Positions 45,575-54,416 of a stretch of 64,000 nucleotides of DNA are shown piece after piece. Every line of letters starts with the position of its first letter. The stretch's first letter is position 1. The DNA comes from CAVWDU01 sp963840725 (GTDB lineage Bacteria > Pseudomonadota > Gammaproteobacteria > Pseudomonadales > Halieaceae), in the NCBI GenBank assembly GCA_963840725.1, contig CAWIZY010000018.1, forward strand, positions 248,001 to 312,000. Reading direction: 5' to 3'. The translations under genes and the position numbers were made by a program. The notes below the pieces were generated by a model. The model was not told where the DNA came from. It worked only from the letters and a program-made list of their open reading frames with translations, and made no database searches.

Positions 45575-45793
45575 CCTAACAGCCCATTCATCAGGCCCAA
45601 GGCCTGATAATAATTAATAGCGGGAAGCATTGATAAGATATTATCGTGCAAGCGGGATCTTGCGGCGGGGGGAGGCTCTGGCCACCGGTATTGTGGCTTC
45701 CAAAATTCATCTAATTGCTCCAAAAGCTTCCAAATGCCAGCAATATCTCACAATAATCACACAAGATTTTAACACGCCCGAAGGCAAATAGTT
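45575..45793 (-). promoter_or_regulatory. attI-like region between integrase and first cassette
   Basis: The 228-bp gap between the divergent integrase and the first cassette ends, on the minus strand, with GCTGTTAGGT (complement of 45575-45583), matching the GTTRRRY insertion core. A perfect ATCAGGCC/GGCCTGAT hairpin lies beside it (near 45590-45608). GCTTCCAAA occurs twice toward the integrase. Cassette promoter expected here but not resolved. Confidence 0.55.
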
Positions 45794-46324
45794 GTGACTG
45801 TTCTCGAGGGAGTCGTGAAGCCATCTCCTTTTTTGTGTGCCGTCGAAGAGCATATGCTGGTGCGGCGCTATAGTCGACGAACTGTCGGGTCCTATCTGTA
45901 CTGGATCAAGTATTTCATCCTGCATCATGGCAAGGGCCATCCCGCTACATTTGGGCCAGCGGAAGTAGAAGCTTTTTTAACACACCTGGCGGTGGAGCGA
46001 CACGTATCCGCAGCCACACAAGCCATTGCTCTGAATGCACTGGCGTATCTGTACAACAAGTACTTGCAACAGCCGTTGGGTGATGTCTCTCAGTTTCGGC
46101 GGTCCAACCGTCAACGCAGCCTGCCTGTGGTGCTCACCCGGCAGGAAGTCGCCTCAGCCCGGAACCCGGTACGGCCTGCGTGCGTCGTCATCATATGGAT
46201 GAACCTAATATCACGTAAAGTGCAGGAACAGTTGGGCCAGGCAGATGTAAAAACCACCGCGATCTATACCCATGTACTCAATCGTGGCGCCCACGGCGTA
46301 CGCAGCCCTCTCAGCGATCTCTAA
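45794..46324 (+). pseudogene. intI: Integron integrase (IntI), catalytic core deleted
   Basis: A 176-aa open frame, against about 320-340 for IntI. The N-terminal core-binding domain is present (FLCAVEEHMLVRRYSRRTVGSYLYWIKYFILHH, NALAYLYNKYLQQPLGD, RSLPVVLTRQEVA). The C-terminus is the IntI signature VQEQLGQADVKTTAIYTHVLNRGAHGVRSPLSDL, with the nucleophile Tyr. Between them only about 30 codons remain (about 46160-46215), where another frame reads RRHHMDEPN, a relic of the IntI-typical R-x-H-H block. Two of the catalytic Arg/His groups and the HLLRHSFATH segment are gone. The enzyme must be inactive, so the array is immobile unless an integrase acts in trans. Confidence 0.85.
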
Positions 46325-46534
46325 TGACACTTAGGTACACACAGGTGTGGCCCGGTTTTCTGGGTAACAGAGCCTGACGCCCCGGGCAACTGTCTGCCGG
46401 ACAGACTTGAGGGAACCGGAACAGCCGTGGGGCCCGGTGGCGGAACATGATTAAAAGACTCCCACCAATGGCCCCCGCCGGGTGTCAGCAGCAACGAAAT
46501 CAGCTGATCCCGGGTTGCGTCCAGGCCTGATGTA

Positions 46535-46666
46535 CTAATAATACCAGCCTTGAGCGTCTCTTTGCCTGGTGGCATGTCGAATCTGAATAGCCAAATATAT
46601 AAGTGAAATAATGACACCCACGGCCGAGACCAACTCCACGATAACGCTCCAATCAGACAATGCCAT
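46535..46666 (-). CDS. Short membrane protein, probably truncated
   Basis: A 43-aa frame: MALSDWSVIVELVSAVGVIISLIYLAIQIRHATRQRDAQG then WYY and a stop. GGAGTGAG precedes the ATG. The single helix followed by YLAIQIRHxT is the usual N-terminus of a common family of small membrane proteins near 150-200 aa, so this is likely a 3'-truncated or frameshifted remnant. No role can be stated. Confidence 0.4.
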   Translation of the reverse strand: MALSDWSVIVELVSAVGVIISLIYLAIQIRHATRQRDAQGWYY

Positions 46667-46800
46667 TTATCTCACTCCTATCATTGGAAGACACAACGCA
46701 TAATGGCCCAAAAGCGAAAATTTCAAAACATAACGCCAACCGCCGCGGTGCCGGAACCGGTTACTGGTTTTGGCGTCAGGCCTAAGGCTTAGGCCTAAGG

Positions 46801-46824
46801 GCCGAACTGCCGAACTGCCGAACT
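46801..46824. repeat. Three tandem copies of GCCGAACT
   Basis: Three perfect 8-bp units (46801-46808, 46809-46816, 46817-46824), followed by a partial copy. The unit is not a multiple of three, so it is not a coding repeat. Confidence 0.9.
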
Positions 46825-47343
46825 GCCGGTTCTGGTGGTCTGTTTCCCGGTGGTGCACAAAGACCAAACTCAAGCACTCGACCGATGGCCTCGGGAATCA
46901 CTCTTGCTCGTCGTTCGGTGAATGCCCGATGACCGCACATCGACTCAATGATTCGAGGAAGAATGAGGCTGGTGTAGAGTTTGAATGATGTACTCCCGAT
47001 AAGAAATAAGTCGGCTAGCACGGTGTTTCCCCAATGGGCAGTGCAATCGGAAAGCGAATTCCGTTCCCCTCCAACGAAATTCGAGACGTATTAGCCACAA
47101 AACTGATTAAATGGTAATGCCCGCAGAGCGCGAAGAATTTCAAGTTGCTGGTCCAAATTCCACTCAGATTGGGATGTATCATAGGCTTTGTCTCGGATCG
47201 TACAAGTCGATCACAACGATTCTGGTTTCGGTCTAACTGAACGGAGCGTTGAACTGGGTCTGCACCTCGCCGGTCTCAGTGTCTGGTCGGAGAAATGGGT
47301 ACGCGAAATACATAGCGCAGCGGACTAAACGGCGGGGTCGATA

Positions 47344-48147
47344 ATGGAGAGAAAAACATCAGAAGAACTCATCGAGGCAGCGCGTGGATACGAAAGCCTT
47401 TTTGTGCCTGCCCTGTTTGAGACCTGGACGAAGCATCTGGTTGATGGAGCTCAGGTTCGGGAGGGAGCAGAGGTGTTGGATATTGCCTGCGGCACGGGGG
47501 TGCTCGCCCGGAGTGCATTGGCCGTGACGAGGCCCTCTGGGCGGGTGGTCGGAGTCGACCCCGCGCCGGGCATGCTGGCTGTAGCAACGGAGATAGAGCC
47601 CCGTATTGAATGGGTGTTGTGCGGCGCGGAGTCGTTGGCTATGTCTGACAATACATTCGACTGCGTGATGTCCCAGTTTGGCATGATGTTCTTCGAGGAT
47701 CGGCAGAAATCGGCGGATGAGATGTTTCGTGTACTAAGGCCGGGAGGCTCGCTTGCAATTGCGGTATGGCGGTCAATTCAACATAACCCTGCGTACAGCG
47801 ATATTATTTCGGTTCTGGAGGAGCGAGTCGGCTTGGCGGCGGCTGATGCGTTGCGACTCCCTTACAGTCTGGGCGATGCCGAAAAAGTCACGTCTGTACT
47901 GGAGAGCAGCGGTTTTACAGGCATCACGGTTGAAGCAAAAAGTGAAATCGCGAGATTTCCGAGTTCACGCCAAATGGTGGAGGCGGAGCTTCGGGGTTGG
48001 CTGCCGCTGTTCGGCATCGTTCTCAACGAGAATGAAATCGAGTCGATATTAGTGCAATCAGACAAGAGCTTGGGTAAGTATGCCGGACCCTCAGGGGAGG
48101 CAGTTTTTCCGACATCAGCTCATATCTTTACAGCGCATAAGGGCTAG
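47344..48147 (+). CDS. Class I SAM-dependent methyltransferase
   Basis: A 267-aa soluble enzyme. Motif I is VLDIACGTGVLARSALA, followed by the acidic VVGVDPAPGM, post-motif FDCVMSQFGMMFF and RVLRPGGSLAIAVW. This is the ubiquinone/menaquinone-type (Methyltransf_11) class, but the substrate is not indicated. It stands alone at the edge of the accessory block. No ribosome-binding site is strong (GGGGTCGATA before the ATG). Confidence 0.82.
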   Translation: MERKTSEELIEAARGYESLFVPALFETWTKHLVDGAQVREGAEVLDIACGTGVLARSALAVTRPSGRVVGVDPAPGMLAVATEIEPRIEWVLCGAESLAMSDNTFDCVMSQFGMMFFEDRQKSADEMFRVLRPGGSLAIAVWRSIQHNPAYSDIISVLEERVGLAAADALRLPYSLGDAEKVTSVLESSGFTGITVEAKSEIARFPSSRQMVEAELRGWLPLFGIVLNENEIESILVQSDKSLGKYAGPSGEAVFPTSAHIFTAHKG

Positions 48148-48332
48148 CCCTGCCTTCTACAAAAACAAAGCAGTTGGAACGAGCGGATCACAGTGGTTGC
48201 CGGAATCGGCCTGCAGCCCTAATCGCCAGCTCCTGGAACTGTCCCGACTACAGCTGCCGCATTTCTAATGGTTTTTTGGCGCGCCGGTCCGTTGACTCCT
48301 TTTAGCTCGCGGTTTTTGACCGGGGGCCTGGG

Positions 48333-48962
48333 CTAGTTGATATACGTATCGCTGCCGAAATCCGGGCAGGCCTCGACTAACTCCGGCGCCTGAAGATTCT
48401 TGCGGCTATCCGCAAGCCAACACTCGTCGAATATCGAGCAGTAGCAGTAGGTGAGCGCACCCCGTGGCTTACTGACGGCACCAACCAGTTTTCGTGCAAG
48501 GTTTGCATTTTTTGTACTAACGACAATAACCGTTTCGTCGGGTCGAATGACGCGATCGCTGATAAAGTTCCGGTTGATCGCGGCTTCAGTATCCCCATCT
48601 ACACTGGCAACCAGCTCGGACCAGTTTCGCGTGACGTTGCCATCAACGCTAAGCCGGACGTCCTTCATCTTCGCGGGGCCAACACCGGCATTCGTGAATG
48701 CCAACGAGAATCCTGCCGCATCCCCCGTGTCGTAGTCTTCAACCATCAACTGCACAAATGGCCAGACGGCTGCCGCGGTCTGCTGGCGAACCGCAGCAGA
48801 TTCTGTAAGTGCCGCATAGAGAGCGACTACAGCAATCAAGACACCGGCGACCGAGAGGATAGTTTGCCAGAAGGTCAGGCGGATGATGTGATGTTCGGCA
48901 CGTAGCAAGGCGTGAGTCCCGACCGAGTCAACATCGCTTGTATCTGTCTCGTCATCAGTCAT
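48333..48962 (-). CDS. Single-pass membrane protein, unknown function
   Basis: A 209-aa protein: acidic N-terminus, one membrane helix (TILSVAGVLIAVVALYAALT), then a periplasmic beta-rich domain (AGFSLAFTNAGVGPAKMKDVRLSVDG, RVIRPDETVIVVSTKN, LTYCYCSIFDECWLADSRKN) with Cys residues. Such orphan one-helix proteins are common in accessory regions. Start at 48962 (MTDDETDTSD) rather than the in-frame 49013. Function unknown. Confidence 0.6.
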   Translation of the reverse strand: MTDDETDTSDVDSVGTHALLRAEHHIIRLTFWQTILSVAGVLIAVVALYAALTESAAVRQQTAAAVWPFVQLMVEDYDTGDAAGFSLAFTNAGVGPAKMKDVRLSVDGNVTRNWSELVASVDGDTEAAINRNFISDRVIRPDETVIVVSTKNANLARKLVGAVSKPRGALTYCYCSIFDECWLADSRKNLQAPELVEACPDFGSDTYIN

Positions 48963-49302
48963 GCATCGAATCTCTTGCGCCTGTTCGCTTGTTGACAAGG
49001 TCAGGGTCTGCACCAGGAATAGTAAGTTTTGTTCTGCCCGTCTCTTCGAGGTTGCTCGTCCTCAGCCTGCAGTTTACATCCAGCCTGCCGCCGGTCGGAA
49101 GCGGTCATCGCTTAAATTTGGCTCCAGTGCCTTAAAGGAAAAAGCGGGCTTTCACACCGTTGGTCTTACATTCTATTACAGTCGCGACCTCCGCAGTCAG
49201 GGGGAGACGGTCCATGTCGTCCTCCCACCTGGCCCGGATCCTGATTGCCTGGGTAACGGTGGCGTTGCAGTTCCAAACTGAGGCCTTGCTCAGCTTCAAC
49301 CG

Positions 49303-49674
49303 TTATTCGCCACCCTCCATCTTGGCCTTCAGGCCGGCAAAGGGGTTATGGGTTGCGGGTTTGACTTCCGCATCTTTCAAGCTGCCGTAGCGCACATGGC
49401 TTTCAAACTTGCTGTGTTCCTCGTCGTGGCAATAAACACAGAGTAGCTCCCAATTGCTTCCATCGTTGGGGTTGTTGTCATGATTGTGATCAACATGGTG
49501 CACGGTGAGTTCCGACAGGTTTCTGCGGTCGAACTCCCGTGTACAACGGCCACAAATCCAGGGGTATAGCTTGAGTGCGCGCTCGCGATAGCCAGCCTCG
49601 CGTTTGGTATTGTATTCAAGCTGTTCGGCACGTACTTGACTGAAACTCCTGGATGGCGGTTTCTGCATGCCCAT
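49303..49674 (-). CDS. yajD: YajD-family HNH nuclease-like protein
   Basis: A 123-aa protein: RALKLYPWICGRCTREFDRRNLSELTVHHVDHNHDNNPNDGSNWELLCVYCHDEEHSKFE. The two CxxC knuckles, HHVDHNHDN core and N-W-E-LLCVYCHDEEH end are the YajD HNH family. Predicted to bind zinc and metal; nuclease activity is inferred from the fold, biological role unknown. Two in-frame starts (49674, 49668) are possible. Confidence 0.9.
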   Translation of the reverse strand: MGMQKPPSRSFSQVRAEQLEYNTKREAGYRERALKLYPWICGRCTREFDRRNLSELTVHHVDHNHDNNPNDGSNWELLCVYCHDEEHSKFESHVRYGSLKDAEVKPATHNPFAGLKAKMEGGE

Positions 49675-49717
49675 GGCGCTCTATCTCCCGCTGGATCAAT
49701 GGTTTTTTTGGGGGCTG

Positions 49718-51526
49718 CTACGAGGCCTTGTCAGCCAGCTCTGCGTAGGGGTTCTTGCCGCCAGCGGCAATCCAGGCATCGATTTCCTGCTCCAGCACCG
49801 GCAGTGGCACCGAACGCAGCCCCAGGATCACATCGTGAAAGTACCGTTGATCGAACTGTCTACCCAGGGCCTGCTCGGCCTCCGCGCGTTTTTTGCGAAT
49901 AAGCATCTCCCCCAGCTTGTAGGCTAGTGCCTGGCCCGGCCAGGATATGTAGCGGTCTACCTCGGTGGTGACTTCGTGTTCTGACAGGGCGGTGCGTTCG
50001 CGCAGGTAACTAATGGCCCGGTCCCGGCTCCAGCCGAAGTGGTGTACTCCGGTGTCGATAACCAGCCGGCAGGCCCGCCACATCTCGTAGGAGAGGCGCC
50101 CGAAATTCTCGTAAGGGGTCTCGTAGACTCCCATCACAGTACCCAGCCATTCGGTGTACAGGCCCCAGCCCTCGCCGTAGCCAGAGAAGTAGTTGTCGCG
50201 CCGGAACTCGGGAATCTCGCCGGGGGCCTCCTTGGCAATAGCGGCCTGCAGGGCATGCCCTGGGGCGCATTCATGCAATGTCAGGGCGGTGAGGTTGTAC
50301 AGCGGTCGGGAGGGGAGGTCGTAGGTATTCATCAGGCAGCTGTCCAGACCGCCGCGGCCGCTGGTATAGAAGGGTGCGATGGAGTCGGGCACTGGCAGTA
50401 TGGTGAATCGCCGCCGGGGCAGAAAACCAATGATGTCGCCCAGCTTGCCGTCTACCCGCTTGGCCACATAGGACGAATAGGCCAGCAGCTCTCTGCCGGT
50501 CTTGGCGTAAAACCGGGGGTCAGTACGCAGAAAATCCAGGAAGGCCGCCAGGTCTCCCTCAAAGCCGGTTTCGGCGATGGTGGTCAGCATTTCGGCGCGA
50601 ATTCGGGCCACCTCAGCCAGGCCTTGTTGATGAATTTCCTCAGGCCCCAGATCCAGTGTGGTAAAACCGAGAATCTGCGCCCGGTAGAAGGCCTCGCCGT
50701 CTGGCAGGTCCCGTGCAGCCAACGTGGTGCGCGCCGCGGGCTGGTACTCCTCGCGCATAAAGCCCAACAGTTTGCTGTATGCAGGTATCACGGCATCCTG
50801 GATTGCGGCGGCAGCATCTTTCTGCAGCCTGGCTTTCTCGCTCTCAGAGAGCGCATCAGGCATCTCGGTGAGTGGTGTCCAGAATGGGTTGTTTGCTCCC
50901 TCTGCGAGGTACGCTTCTATCGACTTGTCTCTGCCGGCGAGAGTCACCTGGGGAACGCTGTAGCCACGGGCCAGTCCGGCGCGCATGTTGGCGATATGCT
51001 CGTCAAAGTAACGCGGAATGTCCTGCAGGCGCGCAATGTAGTGTTGATAGCCTTCGGCGTCATCGAATCCTCCAATGCGCGGGTAGAGCCCGGTCCAGAA
51101 AAACGTGTCTGAGTTGAACGGGGCTTCGTAGGTTCTGAAGCGTACCTCATCCGCCTGGGTACTGATTATCTGCCGGAAAACTGCCGCGTTGATCTGTTCC
51201 TCGTGACTCAACTGCTCTGGCGAGATGACGTCCATCGTCATCAGCGTCTTGTCCCAGAACATGAGCTTGCGAGCCTGGCTCCTGGGGTCGACACGGGGCA
51301 GGCTGGGGCCATCTTGCCACTTTCCCTCGTCATCCTTGACCTTGCCCAGGGTGGTTTGTCGCCAGGCGTATTCGGTCTCGTATAACTGCCGCAGGTGCTG
51401 GTCTGCAGCAATTGCCGCTGGTGCCTCGCCAGCCCAGGCTGTCGAGCAGCCGATAATCAGTGTTACAACGCCTGCCCGCAGGCCTTTACACAGGGTGTAT
51501 CGGTGGATCCGGGGTGTATGGTTCAT
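49718..51526 (-). CDS. Secreted DUF885-family metallopeptidase-like protein
   Basis: A 602-aa protein with signal peptide (AGVVTLIIGCSTAWAG). The DUF885 signature is TLHECAPGHALQAAIAKE (HE...GH, zinc-like), preceded by PSRPLYNLTA, and followed by YFSGYGEGWGLYTEWLG. The family has a largely helical fold distantly related to the M2/M32 zinc peptidases. Substrate unknown. Normal length. It lies opposite no conserved partner; the neighbouring ACE-like gene belongs to a similar peptidase class. Confidence 0.85.
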   Translation of the reverse strand: MNHTPRIHRYTLCKGLRAGVVTLIIGCSTAWAGEAPAAIAADQHLRQLYETEYAWRQTTLGKVKDDEGKWQDGPSLPRVDPRSQARKLMFWDKTLMTMDVISPEQLSHEEQINAAVFRQIISTQADEVRFRTYEAPFNSDTFFWTGLYPRIGGFDDAEGYQHYIARLQDIPRYFDEHIANMRAGLARGYSVPQVTLAGRDKSIEAYLAEGANNPFWTPLTEMPDALSESEKARLQKDAAAAIQDAVIPAYSKLLGFMREEYQPAARTTLAARDLPDGEAFYRAQILGFTTLDLGPEEIHQQGLAEVARIRAEMLTTIAETGFEGDLAAFLDFLRTDPRFYAKTGRELLAYSSYVAKRVDGKLGDIIGFLPRRRFTILPVPDSIAPFYTSGRGGLDSCLMNTYDLPSRPLYNLTALTLHECAPGHALQAAIAKEAPGEIPEFRRDNYFSGYGEGWGLYTEWLGTVMGVYETPYENFGRLSYEMWRACRLVIDTGVHHFGWSRDRAISYLRERTALSEHEVTTEVDRYISWPGQALAYKLGEMLIRKKRAEAEQALGRQFDQRYFHDVILGLRSVPLPVLEQEIDAWIAAGGKNPYAELADKAS

Positions 51527-51823
51527 AGCGTGTGGGGTCTCCCGTCGGTCTCTTTGAGTGCTTGTTGATTGAAAGGCGTTGCTCGCTCAGGCCGGGAGGG
51601 AGCGCATAGCGCATCCGGCCCTGCGTTATAGGATCACAAGCTTGTCACGATTGCCAGAGTCCGGTTTCACTGGGGGCTGGAGGGCTATGAACAGGCACGA
51701 GGGGTGGCAGCGGGTGAGGTGGTTCGGGAATTATCACAGGTCTTGGGATGCGTGGTTTGCTCGCCAGGCTCCCCTGTGACCTCGGGTGCTAGAGCGGGTG
51801 TTGCTGTGAGACCCTCGCGCGTT

Positions 51824-52195
51824 CTATGACAGCTGCTCGATCGTCTTGCGCCAGTGGTGCAGTTCTGAGGGCTCACAGTCGACCAGGTGAATGCCAACCA
51901 GCCAGGAGGGCTGCTTAACCTCGTTGAGGTGGCACCAGGCCACCCGTCCCATCAAGCGGAAGCTTTCCTTCGCGGAGGGCACTGTAATGTTCAGTCTCAG
52001 TATTGTGTTCAGCCGCAACGGTTCATCGACGCCAACTTGCACGCCCCCAGCGGAGAGGTCCAGTGACTTGAAGGATGCGATCAGGTCAACGCTGTCTGCG
52101 GACTGGGCCGCCGGAATGTGCAGCCTGACTTCTGCTTCGGCAATGACACGCTGTTCTGTCCGGGGAGTGATTTTTGCTGATGAACGACTTTCCAC
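51824..52195 (-). CDS. PilZ-domain c-di-GMP-binding protein
   Basis: A 123-aa stand-alone PilZ domain: TEQRVIAEAEVRLHI, DLSAGGVQVGVDEPL, FRLMGRVAWCHL, WLVGIHLVDC. The second motif (D-x-S-x-x-G) is intact; the RxxxR first motif is degenerate (only one clear Arg pair), so c-di-GMP binding may be altered. Likely GTG start at 52195. Confidence 0.82.
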   Translation of the reverse strand: MESRSSAKITPRTEQRVIAEAEVRLHIPAAQSADSVDLIASFKSLDLSAGGVQVGVDEPLRLNTILRLNITVPSAKESFRLMGRVAWCHLNEVKQPSWLVGIHLVDCEPSELHHWRKTIEQLS

Positions 52196-52586
52196 AGGAG
52201 ATTCTCTTTTTTATGGTCCAGGTTGTCGAGTTGTGCGGGGCTGTGTACCGGCCGATCATGTACAGCCCGACCATGCGCAGCCAGGTAATGTGCACCCGCG
52301 CCATTGGATGCTGCCACAATCAGAACACCCCCGACAACGCCAGAGGGGGTTCTGGTGGCAGGTCCGGGTAATTTGTGCAGAGCCGGTCACATTATTGCCA
52401 GGCTCGGATCGTCCGCTTGCCTGCCACTGGCCTTGGGGCAGAATTTCCGGTCAGTCAGATATGCCGCAAGTTCGGGTGGCCGTTCTGAAGGCCCCGGTGC
52501 CAGCCGGCGTAACTCACGCTATAATTTGGCCACCCGGGTTTCACTCTTGCAGAATCCGGGCGTTGACACTGACTGACGGGGTTACG
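52196..52586. other. Intergenic region before the ACE-like gene
   Basis: Divergent region between pilZ (minus) and the peptidase (plus). Long open frames crossing it are extensions of the flanking genes with no protein character. I recognise nothing else in it. Confidence 0.45.
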
Positions 52587-54380
52587 ATGACACATACTTT
52601 GAAGCTCATTGCACTGGCTTTGTTTGCGGGCTGTTGCTCAGTTCAGGCCGCGCCTGAAAAGACGGCCGAGCAGTTTGTTGCGCGCATCAACAGCGAAAGG
52701 GAAGATTTATCGATAGAAAGCGGCGCGACCAATTGGGTTCGCGCTACCTATATCAACCACGACACGGCAATACTCGCCTCCCGCTACAAGGAGAAATACG
52801 CCGCCTGGCACAGCAAGGCAGTTGCTGACTCACTGCAGTACAGTGGTACCGAGATGTCCCCGACCACGGCCCGGTCACTCGCCCTGTTAAAACTCAGCAC
52901 CTCCAACCCTGCACCTTCCGATCCGGCCAAACGCAAGCAGCTGGCAAGTGTTACCACCGAGATGTCGGGCCTCTACGGTGCCGGTAAGTACTGCCCTCCC
53001 GGTGGTGGAGACTGTTTGTCGGGTTCCGAGTTGGAAGAGCGGATGGCGACGACGCGAGACTATGACAAGGCACTCGAGTACTGGCAGGGCTGGCGAGAAA
53101 TCGCCGTGCCGATGCGGCCCAAGTATCAGCAATTTGTCGAGTTGGCCAATGAAGGTGCCAGTGAGCTGGGTTATGACAATCTCGGGGAGATGTGGCGCGC
53201 TAACTACGATATGAGCCCGGCTGCATTCCAGGCTGAAACGGCGCGCCTCTGGGGCCAGGTGAAACCCCTGTACGACGAATTACACTGCCATGTGCGCGCT
53301 GAGCTTTCGGCGGTTTATGGCGAGGACAAAGTGCCACTGGATGCCCCTATCCCCGCGCATGTGCTGGGCAATATGTGGGCCCAGACCTGGGATCGCATCT
53401 ACGACGTGGTTGAGCCCTATCCCGATGCGGTGTCGCTGGACGTGACCCGCACTCTGGTTGAACGGGACATGAGTCCGCAGGATATGGTGCGTTCTGCCGA
53501 GAGTTTCTACGTCTCCATGGGGCTGGACCCTTTACCCGAGACGTTCTGGGAGCGCTCGCAGTTTACCAAGCCACGTGACCGTGAGGTGCAGTGCCATGCC
53601 AGCGCCTGGGGGCTCAATCGTGGTCAGGATTTGCGCATCAAAATGTGTATCAAGCAGACCTACGATGAACTCAAGGTGATCTATCACGAGCTGGGGCACA
53701 ATTACTATCAACGTGCCTATGGCCATCACACGGCGCTGTTACGCGGTGGTGCCCACGGCGGTTTTCATGAAGCGATAGGGGATACCGTGGTGTTGTCTAT
53801 GACACCCGCCTACCTGAAGGAGGTGGGCCTGGTTGCCGAGGCCTCTTCATCGCCGGAGGCGGTGATCAATGACCAGATGAAACGAGCGCTGCGCGGTATA
53901 GCGGTGCTGCCCTGGGCCAAGCTGGTGGATGAATGGCGCTGGGGTGTCTTCGCCGGTGATATTGCACCGGGCGACTACAACAAGGCCTGGTGGGAGCTGC
54001 GCGAGAAATATCAGGGCGTCGCTGCGCCGGTGGCACGTACCGAACAGCAATTCGACCCGGGTGCGAAGTACCATGTCCCCGCTAACGTGTCCTACACGCG
54101 CTATTTCCTGGCCAGAATCATGCAGTTTCAGTTTCTCGAAGCCCTCTGCGACGCTGCGGGCTACGAGGGGCCGCTGCACGAGTGTTCCTTTTATGGCAGC
54201 AAAGAGGCGGGTGCCCGTCTCAACGCCATGCTCATGGCGGGCCAGAGCGAGCCCTGGCAAAACACGCTGGAAAAGTTGACCGGTACCCGGGAGATGGACG
54301 GTAGCGCTATTATCAGTTACTTCCAGCCGTTAATGGCCTACCTGAAAACACAGAATGCCGATCGCCAGTGCGGCTGGTAA
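52587..54380 (+). CDS. Angiotensin-converting-enzyme-like M2 dipeptidyl carboxypeptidase
   Basis: A 597-aa secreted zinc peptidase with signal peptide (LIALALFAGCCSVQAA). The zinc site is HELGH (367-371), with the third ligand Glu395 in FHEAIGD, exactly the 24-residue spacing of human ACE. Other M2 blocks are visible: VDEWRWGVFAGDI, WWELREKYQGV, YHVPANVSYTRYFLARIMQFQF. Removes C-terminal dipeptides, presumably from periplasmic peptides. ATG at 52587; the frame extends upstream without signal. A bacterial ACE homologue of full length. Confidence 0.92.
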   Translation: MTHTLKLIALALFAGCCSVQAAPEKTAEQFVARINSEREDLSIESGATNWVRATYINHDTAILASRYKEKYAAWHSKAVADSLQYSGTEMSPTTARSLALLKLSTSNPAPSDPAKRKQLASVTTEMSGLYGAGKYCPPGGGDCLSGSELEERMATTRDYDKALEYWQGWREIAVPMRPKYQQFVELANEGASELGYDNLGEMWRANYDMSPAAFQAETARLWGQVKPLYDELHCHVRAELSAVYGEDKVPLDAPIPAHVLGNMWAQTWDRIYDVVEPYPDAVSLDVTRTLVERDMSPQDMVRSAESFYVSMGLDPLPETFWERSQFTKPRDREVQCHASAWGLNRGQDLRIKMCIKQTYDELKVIYHELGHNYYQRAYGHHTALLRGGAHGGFHEAIGDTVVLSMTPAYLKEVGLVAEASSSPEAVINDQMKRALRGIAVLPWAKLVDEWRWGVFAGDIAPGDYNKAWWELREKYQGVAAPVARTEQQFDPGAKYHVPANVSYTRYFLARIMQFQFLEALCDAAGYEGPLHECSFYGSKEAGARLNAMLMAGQSEPWQNTLEKLTGTREMDGSAIISYFQPLMAYLKTQNADRQCGW

Positions 54381-54416
54381 CTAGCCCGGGAGGCCACGGT
54401 TCACAGTGAGCCGGGT

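Larger units (their letters stand above)
46325..47343. other. Gene-poor accessory stretch
   Basis: About 1 kb downstream of the integrase remnant. It holds one small minus-strand gene (46535-46666), an 8-bp tandem repeat and a CCTAAGGCTTAGG palindrome near 46780. A minus frame 46782-47021 (begins MLADLFLIGSTSFKLYTSLI) has some protein-like character but no family I know. CATAACGCCAACC...GGTTTTGGCGT (about 46728-46776) is reminiscent of a decayed attC. I see no transposase. Confidence 0.4.

Noticed and set aside
46728..46776. attC-like inverted motif
   Set aside because: Only AACGCCAA/TTGGCGT pair; the rest of the arms do not, so not listed as a site.
50039..51112. Long open frame opposite the DUF885 gene
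   Set aside because: Mirror frame of a high-G+C gene; no start signal or conserved motif.
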